A stretch of 64,000 bases of DNA from Micropterix aruncella. Taxonomy: Eukaryota; Arthropoda; Insecta; Lepidoptera; Micropterigidae. Of this stretch, positions 10,405 through 21,981 are shown piece after piece (positions within the stretch are counted from its first letter, which is position 1; each line of letters starts with the position of its first letter). The translations under genes and the position numbers were made by a program. The stretch spans positions 4,603,424-4,667,423 of the forward strand of contig OX155954.1 of assembly GCA_944548615.1 (NCBI GenBank). Reading direction: 5' to 3'. Under the pieces are notes generated by a model that was given only the letters and a program-made list of their open reading frames with translations, searched no databases and had not been told where the DNA came from.

Positions 10405-11945
10405 GACCCTCGTCATAATGAGTAATTGAATGTACTAATGATAACAAAACATACTAGCCCAAATTCGACTGACCTACCAATTGCCATCAGGGAATTCCAG
10501 TCTTTAAAAATGGCTCCATCATCAAACCAGCTTCATGGTACTATAATATTGCATTGTCACCGAAATTATATAAGTATGCCAAATTTCAGATTAATCGCAC
10601 ACCACATAGTGGCTGAAAAATGGTTTACAAACTTCGAAACGGACAACTTAGATACGAACATTGCATATTAATAAAGCTTGTAAAAATGACACCAGATCGC
10701 TCTAACACAAATAATGCAGACTTTGTCAAGATGAATATTATAGAGGCGATAAGCGATGCTTAGTCATCACGCGTGACCTGCGTTGATGGTGATGGGGATC
10801 GAAAATGATACCCCAAATAACCTTAGTATACCATGGGATTTTCTTTTAAATATTCAGTCTGTGTAATAGTGTACATATAAAAAACATATTAAATATCGCC
10901 TAATATATTTTAAAACTTAGGTAATTGGCAAATTGTAATACATATCAGATTGTTCGTCCGCTGTCTCCGGTCTGAATGGAAAATAACGTTTAATTAGACA
11001 CATCGATTATTATGCCTGCCAAACTGTATAAATGTATCAGAACATTCGTCACGGTGCTATGCTCTAAAGTCTAAATAAAGCATAGGTTCTCAACATGGGC
11101 GATAACGTCCCGTTGTGGGTATTTGAGATTTTCAGGGGAGCAGTAGAAGACCCAGAGAGAATAAGGGGGCGTTGAGATGGCACAGTGAGGTCGTGGGCAG
11201 CTCAAAAAATATAGTCTAAAAATAGTCAACAAAAAAAAACACGCTAATCACGTACTAATAAAGCAAAGTAAATAGCTGAGTTTTGACTCTGAACAAACAT
11301 CTCATTTTTGACGTTTTTATTTTGATGAGTTCGGGTATTGTGAAAGTGAACGTAGCCTTTTGTTTGTCATCTGTCAATTTGTCAGAAGGTCTTATATAGG
11401 TCGGAATATCTCCCACCTATATAAAGGCAGTGATTGTTCATTTTATTGTCATTCAAATTATCGCGCGCAATTAATAACAAGGTTTTAAACGTTGATCTTT
11501 TACTCACGTATCTGTAAAGTAAAAACCATGTTGGAAACAAAAAAGGAGAGACGGTAGTATAGTGTGGATTATGTTAAATACGGATTTATCGAAAATCCCA
11601 CAAATCCATCATCGCCAATGTAAGGCACATATAAGGAAGATTTAATTTTACCAGCAGGTAAAGAAATAATAACTACTGTGCTCCATAACCATACCAGATA
11701 TTATCCGAAAAAATCCTTTGAGCGGCAGTTCTTTGTCATATCCTATCTTACGACTATATAATATTACAGCGTAATTACATGTTTAAATACAATCGTAGCA
11801 ATACCTGTGCCCGATTCGCGACAAATGGTAAGTAAAAAAAATGGGGGGTTCTACAAAAAAAATAATCTTAAAGTGGGCGTTGGGACAAATAAGGTTGAGA
11901 ACCTATGCTCTAAATGGAGTTTACGGTTTGGCAATACGCGTCCGG
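10405..11945. other. No gene seen
   Basis: AT-rich sequence. It includes the diverged repeat unit at 10440-10620 and a TATATAAAG motif at 11420-11428 that has no supporting gene downstream. Confidence 0.45.
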
Positions 11946-11959
11946 ATAGAACACTTTCC

Positions 11960-12107
11960 TCACAACAACACCAGAGTAGAACTTATCTGCAAGTTGGCAG
12001 GCACAACCTGGGAAGCAAATGCAATACCCTTGCGTACAGCTACTCTGTCACTTGTGTATTCCACGACGGAATACTGCACATCAGTGTGGATGAACAGCGC
12101 CTAACAG
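11960..12107 (+). pseudogene. LINE reverse-transcriptase C-terminal fragment
   Basis: The frame reads NNTRVELICKLAGTTWEANA followed by LRTATLSLVYSTTEYCTSVW. The pattern KLAGTTWGA..LRTA.LSLVYSTAEYC.PVW belongs to the segment after the RT thumb in insect endonuclease/RT LINEs. Only about 45 residues are recognisable. A family C repeat begins shortly downstream at 12166. Confidence 0.65.
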
Positions 12108-12165
12108 CGCTCACGTACACACGGTGTGCAGCTCAATCAGACAGCGCAATCGATAGAACGCGAAC

Positions 12166-12262
12166 GGCATAGTCATTTTAGTATTGCTGCTGAAAGTATT
12201 CCAACAATTTCATCTTAGTTGGCTGGTTGGTTTAATGAAAGTGAATGAATGCCCCTGAAATC
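12166..12262 (+). repeat. Dispersed repeat family C, copy 1
   Basis: Shares CATAGTCATTTTAGTAT.GCTGCTGAAAGTATTCCA and CTTAGTTGGCTGGTTGGT with copies at 55706-55870 and 56580-56715. No ends or ORF are visible. Confidence 0.6.
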
Positions 12263-12975
12263 TACGACAACGGTCAATATAGTTATACCTTGACAGGTTC
12301 AACCAACTCTCCAGCTGGCCGAGGAAGTGTCAGCGATGTGTTCCGTCAAGATCCTCTTTTAATACCCTCAAGTAGCGAAGAAAGGTGTGTAATGATTGCC
12401 GTATTTTTATATATTCGTTAGTGCCGTCCTTATGCGAAGCCGTTGTCATAACTTCCGGTCATATATGAATATATGAGCTCATCAGCATGCGAAATTCCAG
12501 CGCGGCGGCGTATCGAGAGAGTGTAGGTACGGAAATGTAGGCCTCTGGGGCGGAGGGAGGGAGGGAGGGAGGGCGGGAAGAGGCAGAGCGGCGGATGAAG
12601 ACCGACTGACGTTGATTGATTGGAACGGCCTGACAATGAAGTAGATTTAACGTTTGCAGCGGCGCTCTTCAAACCTTGGATTTGAGCCTTGCCGCCATTT
12701 AAGGCGCGCAATGCCGGTGTTAGAATGTTAACAAATTGTCCAGGAAGCGCAAGCGCTTGTTACACCGGCGGGAAACAAAAAAGTGTGAGTGTACATCGCG
12801 TCATGGATATTTTTATTTTCTATCTTTGCGTTGCAGCCTCGCCAAACGCCTTTCGTGGTTTTGTTTGTTTCGTCGCAATTTTATCTCATTTCTATAGTCC
12901 GCCGTGAATATACAAGTGAATTCAATCCACGAAGAAGAAAAAAAACCGCTTGAATCAATTTAAGGGAGTATACAG
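12263..12975. other. No gene seen; GGGA repeat
   Basis: Contains a purine run of (GGGA)n at about 12550-12576. A minus-strand frame over 12430-12711 has no recognisable domain. Confidence 0.45.
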
Positions 12976-12978
12976 TAA

Positions 12979-13902
12979 GACATCCATCCATTGTCATACC
13001 TATGTCAGTTACCAGTAGGTAAAATCATCACATATGCCGATGACACTGTTATACTATTCAAGGGTTCAAACTGGGATTACACATTTGAGAAAGCAAACGA
13101 GGGCATGGAAATTGTTAAAAATTGGCTAGGAAACTTTATGTTGACGCTTAATGTTGGCAAAACCAAATACATGCCATTTAGTATAACAACCAGAGGTCAA
13201 CCCACTACTAATAAAACTATTGTAATACACGAGTGCGATAGCGTAGATTCTTGTAACTGTCAGCCTATACAAAGAGAACTATCTTGGAAATATCTAGGCA
13301 TCACTCTAGATTGCTTTCTCCGTTGGGATTCTCATATACATAACGTGGCTACGAAGGTGCGAATCCTTGGATATGTTTTCAAAGAACTGAGGAATATTCT
13401 GGATTCCAAAACGCTAAAAACTGTTTATTATGCTTTATGTGAATCGCTTATTACTTACGGCATAATTGGATGGGGTGGATGTGGTAAAACCCTGCTAGAG
13501 CCATTGCAAGTTGCGCAGAAATTTATATTAAAAATTATTCTACGTAGACCATATCGCCATCCCACTAATGAACTTTATAAGGAAGCTAAAGTTCTTGACT
13601 GTAGGCAACTTTTTCTAAAAACTTCCCTCTTAAGGCTATTTTTGGACAGTAACTCAAATTTAGGAATAATTCAGAACCGGCGACCAACGAGACAAGTTTT
13701 AGAAAATAGCTCAATAATACCCAGAAGGAAAACATCATTTGGACAAAGACATTACTCTTTCATTGCGCCGAGATTTTACAATCTGATCAATATGGAAATA
13801 AAAATGAACTTGACATTTAGGGAATTCAAAAATAAACTAAAGAAATGGTTATCGAATCACGACAGACTAACCATACATCAAATGTTAGAAATAATAGTAT
13901 AA
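12979..13902 (+). pseudogene. LINE reverse transcriptase, C-terminal half
   Basis: About 300 residues open without a stop. Blocks: LPVGKIITYADDTVILF with the catalytic YADD, LTLNVGKTKYMPFS, ELSWKYLGITLDCFLRWDSH (the LGxxLD block), YYALCESLITYGIIGWGG, and a C-terminal part with RHYSFIAPRFYNLINMEI and FREFKNKLKKWLSNHD. RT blocks 1-4 and the endonuclease are missing. The intact frame suggests this is among the younger LINE fragments here. A related YADDT fragment is at 29440-29511. Confidence 0.85.
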
Positions 13903-14458
13903 TAAAACTTAGGTGCACAAATTATTAAACATATATGTTAAGTATATTTTAACATTGAACTAACTACCAAAAATTATTTGACTTTGACAATGAAGTATAC
14001 TTTTTAGACTAGGTAATTTTATATTAATAAATATTAATGACCGTTTCTTCCTTTTCTCACATATAACTTTATTTATTTTATTTAATCGAATTTTATATGA
14101 TATTTATTGCCGATTAAATAATGGAATTGCATTTTATTTATTATATTATCTTTTAATATTTTATTATTATTATTATTATTTTTATTTTATTCTGAAGACC
14201 ACATTTTAGGGCAATTTAGTGTCATTAGCTTTTTACTAAAACTTGTATATTTGTAAGCAACTAAGCAATCAAGCAAACTTGATTGTAATATTGGAGTCCT
14301 GTCCACCCTAGAACGGGCTAGTCCCAGTTGGGTGACAGAAACAAATAAGCAAAAGGTTAAGGTTTTGCCATTCGGTTCCTGTTATTTTTATAAGCTAATC
14401 AATGTTTCATAGTAATTAATTCTTAAATAAATAAATAAATAAATAATAAATAAATTGA
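12979..14458 (+). mobile_element. Non-LTR LINE, 5'-truncated, (TAAA)n tail
   Basis: 5'-truncated LINE: RT C-terminal half (12979-13902), a 3' UTR of about 550 bp, and a TAAA microsatellite tail at 14425-14455. The upstream frame closes at 12976-12978, so the truncation lies close to 12979. I could not identify target duplications with confidence. Confidence 0.75.
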
Positions 14459-15844
14459 TATCCCACTATAGGAAAATTCTAAACTAAAGCAGATAGAGAA
14501 TAATGAGGAACAAATCATCGATTTTATTGAAATAAAAATTTGGCTAATACACGTAAATATTTTTTTATCCTATAAAAATATCCAATACAAAAATAAATGA
14601 TTTTGGCGAAAAAAAAACAAAAGTACAAATAATATTTTTTTTTTTTGCGAAAGAGAGAAGATGACATTTGTCTGGATTTTATCAACCCCTAGCTAAATTG
14701 TATATCTGATCTGGGGTGATAGTATTTCAGACATAGTGACTTCACTTTTATTGCTTTTTTTCATTCATTCATTCCGATCGCTCATTCATTCTTAAAAAAA
14801 TAAAGGTTAATATATAAATATATAAATTAGTAAATAAATAAATCTATAAATAAATAAACAAATAAATTGACCAATAAATTAAGTAGCCTGAAAAGATTCC
14901 TTACTATGCACATATAAAATTGTAAATCTAATTATTTAATATAATATAAAATTTTATTTTAAACAATCAACTAATTGTATTTTTGGTCAAGTATCAAGTA
15001 ACAGATATATGGTAATCAAATATGGCCCAAGTCAGGATGCGAGTCACCATTTCCTCGCATTGACTTATAATTTTCGACATGAGCCACTTGATAATATATT
15101 TTTTCAGAGTCAACCTGCTGATTGTTCTCTGCACTTTGGCCTCCATATACATACCTCCCAAATTTCATTTTTATGAAGCGTCGCTGTTCTAGGTATTGGC
15201 ATTAACAAGTGCGATAATTTATTTGAATTTGATTTTCAAACTCTCGTTTTCTGAAACTGTTTTTTATGGATTAAAAGATTCGCGAGTTGTAGGTTCAGTT
15301 TTCAAATAGCTCAGATTTCTATATATCACATGATGAGTTTAATTATTAAACTCGTAAACAGCTGAAGATATTAGGAAAGGACTCAAAATAAAGTTAGAGG
15401 CTTTATTTTCAGGATTCCAAGGCAGTTTTGTTTTCCATTCAAGCTTATACCATAATAATGGAGTAAGTAAAAAAGTATTACATTTTTAGATAATATTTTT
15501 AATTCAAAATCCGCTGTAGATGTCGAAAAGTGACGTAATCAAGGGTTGTAGGCAATGTCCTCAGGATTCTAAATAACGTTTATTTATTATTCAAGGGCAA
15601 GTACTAACGGATTTATGATTTATTTATCTTTGAAAAGACCGCCATTTTAAACCAAATTTGCCAATTTATTGGCGTGTAAATTGACACAGGGATATATTAT
15701 TTTAAAAATCAAAATCAGAAAAGCATCATAGTCTTGCTCGTTTTTATCGATGTTTCTCTGCGCATGTGTCATAAGATACAAAAGATTACTAAATAAAAAC
15801 TTTAGATACGTGAAAAATTAGACCTTTACCTTACTATTCGTTTA
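14459..15844. other. No gene seen
   Basis: Very AT-rich sequence with TAAA and ATTC microsatellites at 14762-14790 and 14820-14870. Nothing else recognisable. Confidence 0.45.
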
Positions 15845-15980
15845 ACGCACTCAAAACATTTACATGGAGACTTTGATTATGTGATGTAATGTTTAAGGTG
15901 GTATTCCTCCTTACGCACTCAAAACATTTACATGGAGACTTTGATTATGTGATGTGATGTTTAAGGTGGTATTCCTCCTT
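15845..15980. repeat. 68-bp tandem duplication
   Basis: Units at 15845-15912 and 15913-15980 differ at about one base, which points to a recent duplication. Confidence 0.85.
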
Positions 15981-16640
15981 AAAGGTGAACGTTTCCAAAA
16001 CTAAGGCGCTGAGCGGCAAGTTGCCAGATGTTACCTCTCAATGGGCAAGTGGTCGATATAGTGATAGAATTCTGCTCCTGCACAAATGCTCGTTCAAGTG
16101 TTCATTAATTAGTGTCTTCGATAATTGAGTATTTTAAAAATGGCGCCCAACGTGGGTCCACTGCATTACATCAGATAATATTGTCGTACCGTTAGGTTTG
16201 CATCCTTAGCTCGGTTGAATGTAGCAAAGGCGCGGCCCGGTCACGTGGGAGGAGCATAGGAAGAGAAATACGACTTGACGTAATGGGCGACTTTAACAAT
16301 CGACTTCTCTCGCTAGAATCTTGTTTCATATTTCACCATTGGTGTTATTACTTGCAAGAACTGATACAAAGTCGGTTTTGCTAAATCTCTTCTTCATTGG
16401 CCAAGTGATCATCAGTATAGAGTAGGGCTGTCAAACATACGGCTGCGAGACCGCCAATCCGGCTCACCAAGGTCCGCCAAACCAACAAGCCACAATATAA
16501 ATTACACATAAATCTTTATCATATAACCACATCAAAATTATTTATAGTTTCACTTGGAAAAATAGAAAGGGGCAAATGCTTTCAGAACTGACCAGCCCTG
16601 TTCAACTGACCTGCAATAACCAGACCAGAATTAACCTGCC
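15981..16640. other. No gene seen
   Basis: Unique-looking sequence. An 18-nt string, CAGATAATATTGTCGTAC (16171-16188), recurs at about 36272. Confidence 0.45.
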
Positions 16641-16644
16641 CTGA

Positions 16645-17765
16645 GCGGCAGCTAACGGTGCTCGTGCACTTGAGCCATTAAGACATTCTCGTTGTTTCTG
16701 GTCGGCTCAACTCACGGGTCAGCTCCGTAAGCACCTGTGGTCTACCGCGGCAAGCACTCTGTTTCCCATGCCACGGCAGGTATATTAGTTTCCCCTTGGG
16801 GATGGCCCTCGAGCGCTTCTGGGCGGCTTGCGCACCTTGCGGCATCAGGCAATCGACTGTACACTACGGCGAATAACTGAAGGAGTCTGGAAAAGATATA
16901 CTGTTTCCTAAGCAGCAGGGGTGGATGTTGACCTGATGCCAGCCGCTCTTGAAACGACCAGTTGGTCAATCGATCTCAAGTGAAAGACCGGCCAAGGACG
17001 CCACTATCCGCGATAACTTCAAACTAAATTTACATCAGGTAGAGTCCACGCAAGCGATTTCGGAAGCGACTTCGCACGAAGTCGCCCGTACTGTGTTGTC
17101 CTCGCCCTTGTGGGTGCGTGCGTTTTCACAGGATCCCCGGTCGTCGACGCCCCCAATCGTCGCCCCCTGCCGTTTGCAGCTGGAAGTCGGGACCATTCCA
17201 CCGTCCATCACAAACAACCTCACAAGAATATTTCCATATTATTATTATTATTATTAACATTATTATTATATCAATGTAGATATTTAACTTAGTTCTTAAG
17301 TAGTTAGTAAGTGAAATAGTTAAATATTAGGGTTTTTAAATAAACGGTTTACGGGGTGCCGGAGGGGGTAGAAACCCGGAGAATCCTTCCCCATGTCTTC
17401 GTTCGTCCTCTCCTCACGCACTACCCTTCTGGTATGTGTGAGGTTGTAGTTGCACGACATCCCAGGCAGATAAAACGACCCATGTCGTTAGAACTGCCCC
17501 GGGTAATGGGCGGGGTTTCTCTCCTCGACCGTCACCGCGAAGCATAAAAAAGTGACTTCGGACCCGTAACCAGACGGGAGGACGTAGAAATCCAACCAAA
17601 TCTGGTAGTCAGGGCACGAGGTCGGCCCGCTTGGTTCTTTTCCCAGTGCATCGCAGTAAGGCGTTGGCGTCTAACGGGCTTGTCAGCGAAGCTAGACGGT
17701 GGACTGTATTTTGTCCCCAAGTCTCTACGTTCTATCCAGGTTGAAAGAACTATCACTATCGTTAT
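16645..17765 (+). mobile_element. Family A retroposon, copy 3, split by an R1-like LINE
   Basis: A diverged family A copy whose 5' part (16645-17064) and 3' part (17550-17765) are separated by a LINE. Landmarks are CAACTCACGGGTCA, CTTGCGCACCTTGCGGCATCAGGCAA, GACCGGCCAAGGACGC, TAAGGCGTTGGCGTC and CGAAGCTAGACGGTGGACTG. The 3' end of the element is lost or too diverged to see. Its divergence from the copies at 27429 and 63231 makes it one of the older members. Confidence 0.7.
17065..17549 (+). mobile_element. R1-like LINE, copy 2 (3' UTR only), nested in family A
   Basis: The 3' UTR of the R1-like LINE family (GGGGTGCCGGAGG, AGAAACCCGGAGAATC, CACTACCCTTCTGGTA, CGTTAGAACTGCCCCGGG, GGCGGGGTTTCT) ends in AGCATAAAAA. 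It is flanked by AAGCGATTTCGGA (17052-17064) and AAGTGACTTCGGA (17550-17562), 11 of 13 identical. Joining the flanks restores family A order, so this is a target-primed insertion. An (ATT)n tract sits at about 17237-17270. Confidence 0.75.
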
Positions 17766-19640
17766 ATCTTCCTGGATTTACTGGTTCCATTGTTATAGGT
17801 GATAACACCCCACTGACCTGTCCTGTCGATGGTTTCGATCACTATACATGCGAAGCGGCAGAAACGACGCGGACAAGGAGAGAGGGACGAGTGAGGCCGA
17901 GGGCTCTGTCATTTTGGAGGATGAGCAATGGTTGAACGATTTGGCTTATTTGGTTGACCTACCTATAACATCGACCTAAATCTAAAACTTGGACAAACTA
18001 AAACTTAAAGACCAAGTTTGCACAGAAATTTCCAAACCTTCCTTAAAAAGCATTCTTCAGCCTAATTTGCGATTTGAAAAACACGACAGCAACAGTTGGG
18101 TGTGGCAGCATCAGCAACAGCACGTCTCAAAAATCAAAAAAATCATAACATCCGTGAAAGAAAATGTAAAAAAGAAGACTAAAAAAACTATTTTCTTGTT
18201 CAATTCGCGGTACTGTTCAATGTAAAGAGTTACGCCTTGAAAGGGTTGTTATGCTATCACGAAAACCCCCGGATAAATAAATAAACAGTTGCTATTTGTT
18301 TTTCATTTGCCAATGATTTTAAGTCAGTTTCTTCCTTCGTCGCCAATTTTAATACTGGTTTTAAGGACATGTGAGTCATCTGATACTTAGAGTATTTTAA
18401 TGCTGGCAAATTGGTTTAAAAAGAGGGCGGCAAAAGCGATCGAACGGCTTACGCGATGAATCCCTAGAAAGAAAAATAAGAGCGCGCGCGGCTCGCGATG
18501 GAAGTAAGTGTTCCAGCCTTGCGCCGTTAATATCTTAAATGGCTTCCCTTTCAATTCCGATGAAATGTTAGTTTGATTTGATTATCGAGCGTTTTATGTT
18601 CCGATGCCACGACTGACTCGAGAGGAAGAGAGAGAGGATCCGAGCAGTTATAAAACGCGGTAATAAATCGGAGTTTACGGCGATAGATCGCCGGGCGATA
18701 AACCCTCGAGATGTTGGAGTGCTGCAATGGCGAAACGGACGCGCTGGCGATTGAAGAGACGCCTACGTCCGACGGAGATTCCTCCAGCGACGTCAATGAC
18801 GTGACGAGAGCGGGTCATGCAGAGCGCAGATGACACAAACGTTGGAAAGGATTCCAATTCCTTGCGCCAGTACCCGATTTTTCGGCGGTAGCGTCTTACG
18901 ATAAAATCATCGGCGGCGCATGAAATACTAAACCAATGTTGATTTCTATGACTTTGGACAATGGACCAGAACACAAAATTAATGACAGACATGCAACATG
19001 GGAAAATATAGATAAAGACAACTTATTAGGACAATATAATATAGATGAAGACAACTTAAAAAACGATATAATAACTTCTGAAGAAAACAACCATCTTAAT
19101 ATTGAGAAAATTTAATCTAAAAAGAAATAATGACTTTTAAAAAACAAACTGCTTAATGTTTTAACTAAAAAAATTAATACATAATTAATATTCATAAAAA
19201 TTTTGCTAGTTGCTTTTTCATAGTATCCTCTTCCTTTCTTTCTAGAATTGATTGAGATTTAGAGAACCTAATCCAGCGATAAATGTCTCCACGCCAAAAT
19301 TAACTTTGTATTATTTACATATAACTAAAAAATGGAGTCTTACATATTTTAACTTGAGATTCGCTTGCAACTGGAAGAAATGACTTGCTCTGATGTCATC
19401 TGACTATTTATATACAAATAAATAAATAATCCGGGGGCTTCACTTAGTATTCAGTATTCAATTTATTCATTCAGAATATACAATAAAAGCATGAATTATG
19501 AATTAAAGCTAATTATCGCATATTAGAATTCGTGGAATTCTGAGGAATCGGTTTTGGGCTTTGAAGAGAAACACTAACATTCAAAATTATCTGACCGAGC
19601 GACGGTACTATCTTGTTGTAGACTGTAGTTTCTAATCGAT
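17766..19640. other. No confirmed gene; one short coding-like island
   Basis: AT-rich, apart from an island at about 18590-18900 that has GC-rich codon-like sequence on both strands (listed separately). No known element is recognised. Confidence 0.45.
18711..18833 (+). CDS. Short unassigned ORF, 40 aa, uncertain
   Basis: An ATG frame starting MLECCNGETDALAIEETPTS and continuing with an acidic Ser/Asp-rich stretch to TGA at 18831-18833. GC-rich third positions set it apart from the surrounding AT-rich DNA. The opposite strand is also open here (LTSLEESPSDVGVSSIASAS), so one strand or neither may code. I see no convincing splice donor or acceptor and do not recognise the protein. It could be an untranslated or conserved regulatory stretch. 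Confidence 0.2.
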   Translation: MLECCNGETDALAIEETPTSDGDSSSDVNDVTRAGHAERR

Positions 19641-19659
19641 TAACCACGGGGAAGCTGCA

Positions 19660-19766
19660 ACTAGGGTTGTCGACTACAGCGGGCGAGCCCGTCACCTCAG
19701 AAAGTTTTAACGATTAGTCGTTCTATCTCCCTGGAGTGAGCGCAAAAGACTTGAGGACAAAACAGT
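19660..19766 (-). mobile_element. Family A retroposon, copy 4 (3' end only)
   Basis: Only about 107 bp of the family A 3' end remain, in reverse orientation and starting with the family terminus AACTAGGGTTGTCGAC. A perfect 16-bp direct repeat, CCACGGGGAAGCTGCA, borders it (19644-19659 and 19767-19782). Retaining only the 3' end between direct repeats is what a 5'-truncated retroposon looks like. One repeat partly overlaps sequence similar to the family, so the boundary is uncertain. Confidence 0.65.
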
Positions 19767-19831
19767 CCACGGGGAAGCTGCAGTGATATCTTCAAACAGA
19801 CCAACCCAAAGGGCTGGATCAGTATGTTACA

Positions 19832-20090
19832 CGGCCCGGTGGCATAGTGGTTAGGTCGCCTGATCTTACATTGTAAGGTCCTGGGTTCGATTCCCGACTG
19901 GGTCATCATTTTCCGTTGGGATCAAATTAACGGAATTGCATTTTCAATTCTGTCGATCGAATGCAATAACAAGACACACATTACACGCACACATACATAT
20001 AACACGTCATAGTAGGGTTGGTTGTAAGAGATTGTCATATGACAATAAACACGCCCATTGTGACATTTCACAATAAAGAGTATAAACATG
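19832..20090 (+). mobile_element. tRNA-derived SINE, copy 1
   Basis: A tRNA-like head carries an A box TGGCATAGTGG (19840-19850) and a B box GGTTCGATTCC (19884-19894), the internal RNA polymerase III promoter. A tRNA-unrelated body follows (TCTGTCGATCGAATGCAATA, CATAGTAGGGTTGGTTGTAA), ending near ACAATAAAGAGTA. Other copies are at 29337-29433 (-), 29516-29710, 35495-35745 and 38788-38994. There is no coding capacity; copying would depend on a LINE enzyme. Confidence 0.85.
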
Positions 20091-21915
20091 TACCATACTC
20101 GTCAGGACAGTGAGGTAAACAGCAATCGACTTTGACACATCAAAATGATAAAAAGATCGGTACTTCAAACAACAGTAGCAGAATGATAGATTAATCATCG
20201 ACCTCGTACGAGCCTGGTTCAAGAGTAGAATCATTGGAGCACAGAACTATTCAGGCAGCAGATAATTATCTAGTATTTGTTCAACAGGGCATATCGCGAA
20301 TTCGAAAAATTCATCAGTTGCAGATAGATAACTTCAATTACCTATACTTAAATATTGAACGAGGCCTATTTAGCAGCAGATTTAGTTCGTCCAAGAAGTA
20401 GTAAGGCACTCAATGTGGATGGTTTTGGAGCAAGCATCTCCCTCCCATAAAAAAACTGTAAAATCTTATTTCGCAAAACAAAATTTAAAAATAGTAACAA
20501 GATTAAAATAGACATAGTATTAATCTATTTTCAGTTTAAAATAGTCATTGCACTGTAAATAAAATATAACATGACTATCAAGATTACCAGAAAGTTTAGC
20601 CCTGACATGGACTTACTCAACAGCATTTATTGAGTTTTGTTTTTTCGGATCTTATTGTTTTTTAATACAAACCATGTGCAAGAAGAATTTGGCTAATATC
20701 ATAATTATGGTTAAAGCTATTTTGCCCAATTATTAAGGCATTTTAGAAAAAAAAATATTATTTGCAAATTTTCTTGTATATTTGTAACAACATAAAATCG
20801 CGTTGCCATAATGCCTCGAATATTAAGTTAATAAATAGTTACACCGATGATATTGACAAATTGCAAAATTGTAGAAGAATTAACAATAAATAATGAGAGA
20901 TGTGATGATTTTAGGTAGCAGAAAGAATTTTCCATATTAAAATATGATAATTTTAGCAATAAATAATTCTTTTCTTTCAGGTTTACATAAATTCAGAATG
21001 TTGGCCTTTAGTCAGTTTTCGAAAATTGATAGTAGGGAGCGTCCTCGTCTCCTGTTAACACTGCATTTCCAAGGTAGTAACTGCAGCGTAAATTGCAGTG
21101 ATAGTAGCTTTTCAGAATAAGAGGGGCTAATTGCTTGTGGGTCTATACCCATCTGGTAAATTGTCTGTAGGGGTGAATCTTCAAAATTTGCTCATTTTTA
21201 TGAAAGAAAGCACACAAATCTGTGTTCTGGATTCAGAATTTATACTCAAGGCATTTACAAGTTTTGGTTTTGAATTTGGGTTTTGAATTCGAGTCTATTT
21301 AATCATAAAATTGTTGAAATCTTTGCTGTCAATGGTTGTAAAGCAATGTAGATAAATGACGATTAAAAATTAATAGAAAAATTTACCACGCTTTATTACC
21401 CGTCATTTTAATTAATGACGCCGCAGCAGTTAAAAGCCTTTCATAACTATCTTTGAAATAACTGGTGCAGCCGTTAAAACGACCATAAAATTATATCCAT
21501 TCGACTGGCCACAACAAATAAAAGCAATATTTTTAATTTTATCGAATAAATCACTTGAAAAATGAGACTTTCACTTTTAAAATTGCTGATTAATGTTAAT
21601 CGCGCGTAGAGACCGATCGACGGGCGATTTATCGTTTTCCAGCAACGATGGCGTTATAAATGTATCGTTTTTATTATAAATTCAATTATGGAGAAAAGGT
21701 AACAGCCACACTGATTTATTCGACGTATGCAAAGTGATGTGCGTTAGAAATAAAGCACAAAAAAATGGCTCGGTTTACGGATGAGTTATTATGCGGCGCC
21801 AGGCGACGGCTCTTTTTTGTCGCGTAATGATAATGGCGCGCGTGGGCGACGCTATTATGGAATTGTGCGGATAAGAAAGACAATGCAAGCGAATTAGGAA
21901 TAGTTAGGAACTTAC
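20091..21915. other. Probable outspread intron, no element recognised
   Basis: AT-rich DNA lying downstream of the outspread-like exon in the gene's direction. No further exon could be recognised. Confidence 0.45.
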
Positions 21916-21981
21916 GTGTTCGTCGAGCGAGTAGGTCAGCTCGCCGTCGTCGTACAGGATAAACCATCGGCGCTGCCATCT
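21916..21981 (-). CDS. osp: Protein outspread-like, PH-domain exon
   Basis: A 66-nt exon on the minus strand, 22 complete codons in phase 0, flanked by a pyrimidine-rich acceptor (TTGTTTCAG) and a consensus donor (GTAAGT). It encodes R, then [18 protein letters not shown], then DEH. The W-QRRWF-L-Y-G-L-Y pattern is the beginning of a pleckstrin-homology domain. It is very close to the first PH domain of M-RIP (KWQRRFFILYEHGLLRYAL), whose insect counterpart is outspread, a cytoskeleton-associated protein with PH and coiled-coil parts. PH domains bind phosphoinositides or protein partners. Neighbouring exons (the GYLF-type start of the PH domain upstream, PQG-type continuation downstream) were not found, so both introns are long and repeat-filled. 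Splice sites are seen directly; the gene name is inferred from one exon. Confidence 0.75.

Noticed and set aside
11410..11450. TATATAAAG with a downstream initiator-like motif as a promoter
   Set aside because: No gene follows, and such motifs are expected by chance in AT-rich DNA.
19832..19905. Candidate functional tRNA gene
   Set aside because: The tRNA-like head continues into a shared body in five copies, so it is a SINE. The anticodon arm is not canonical.
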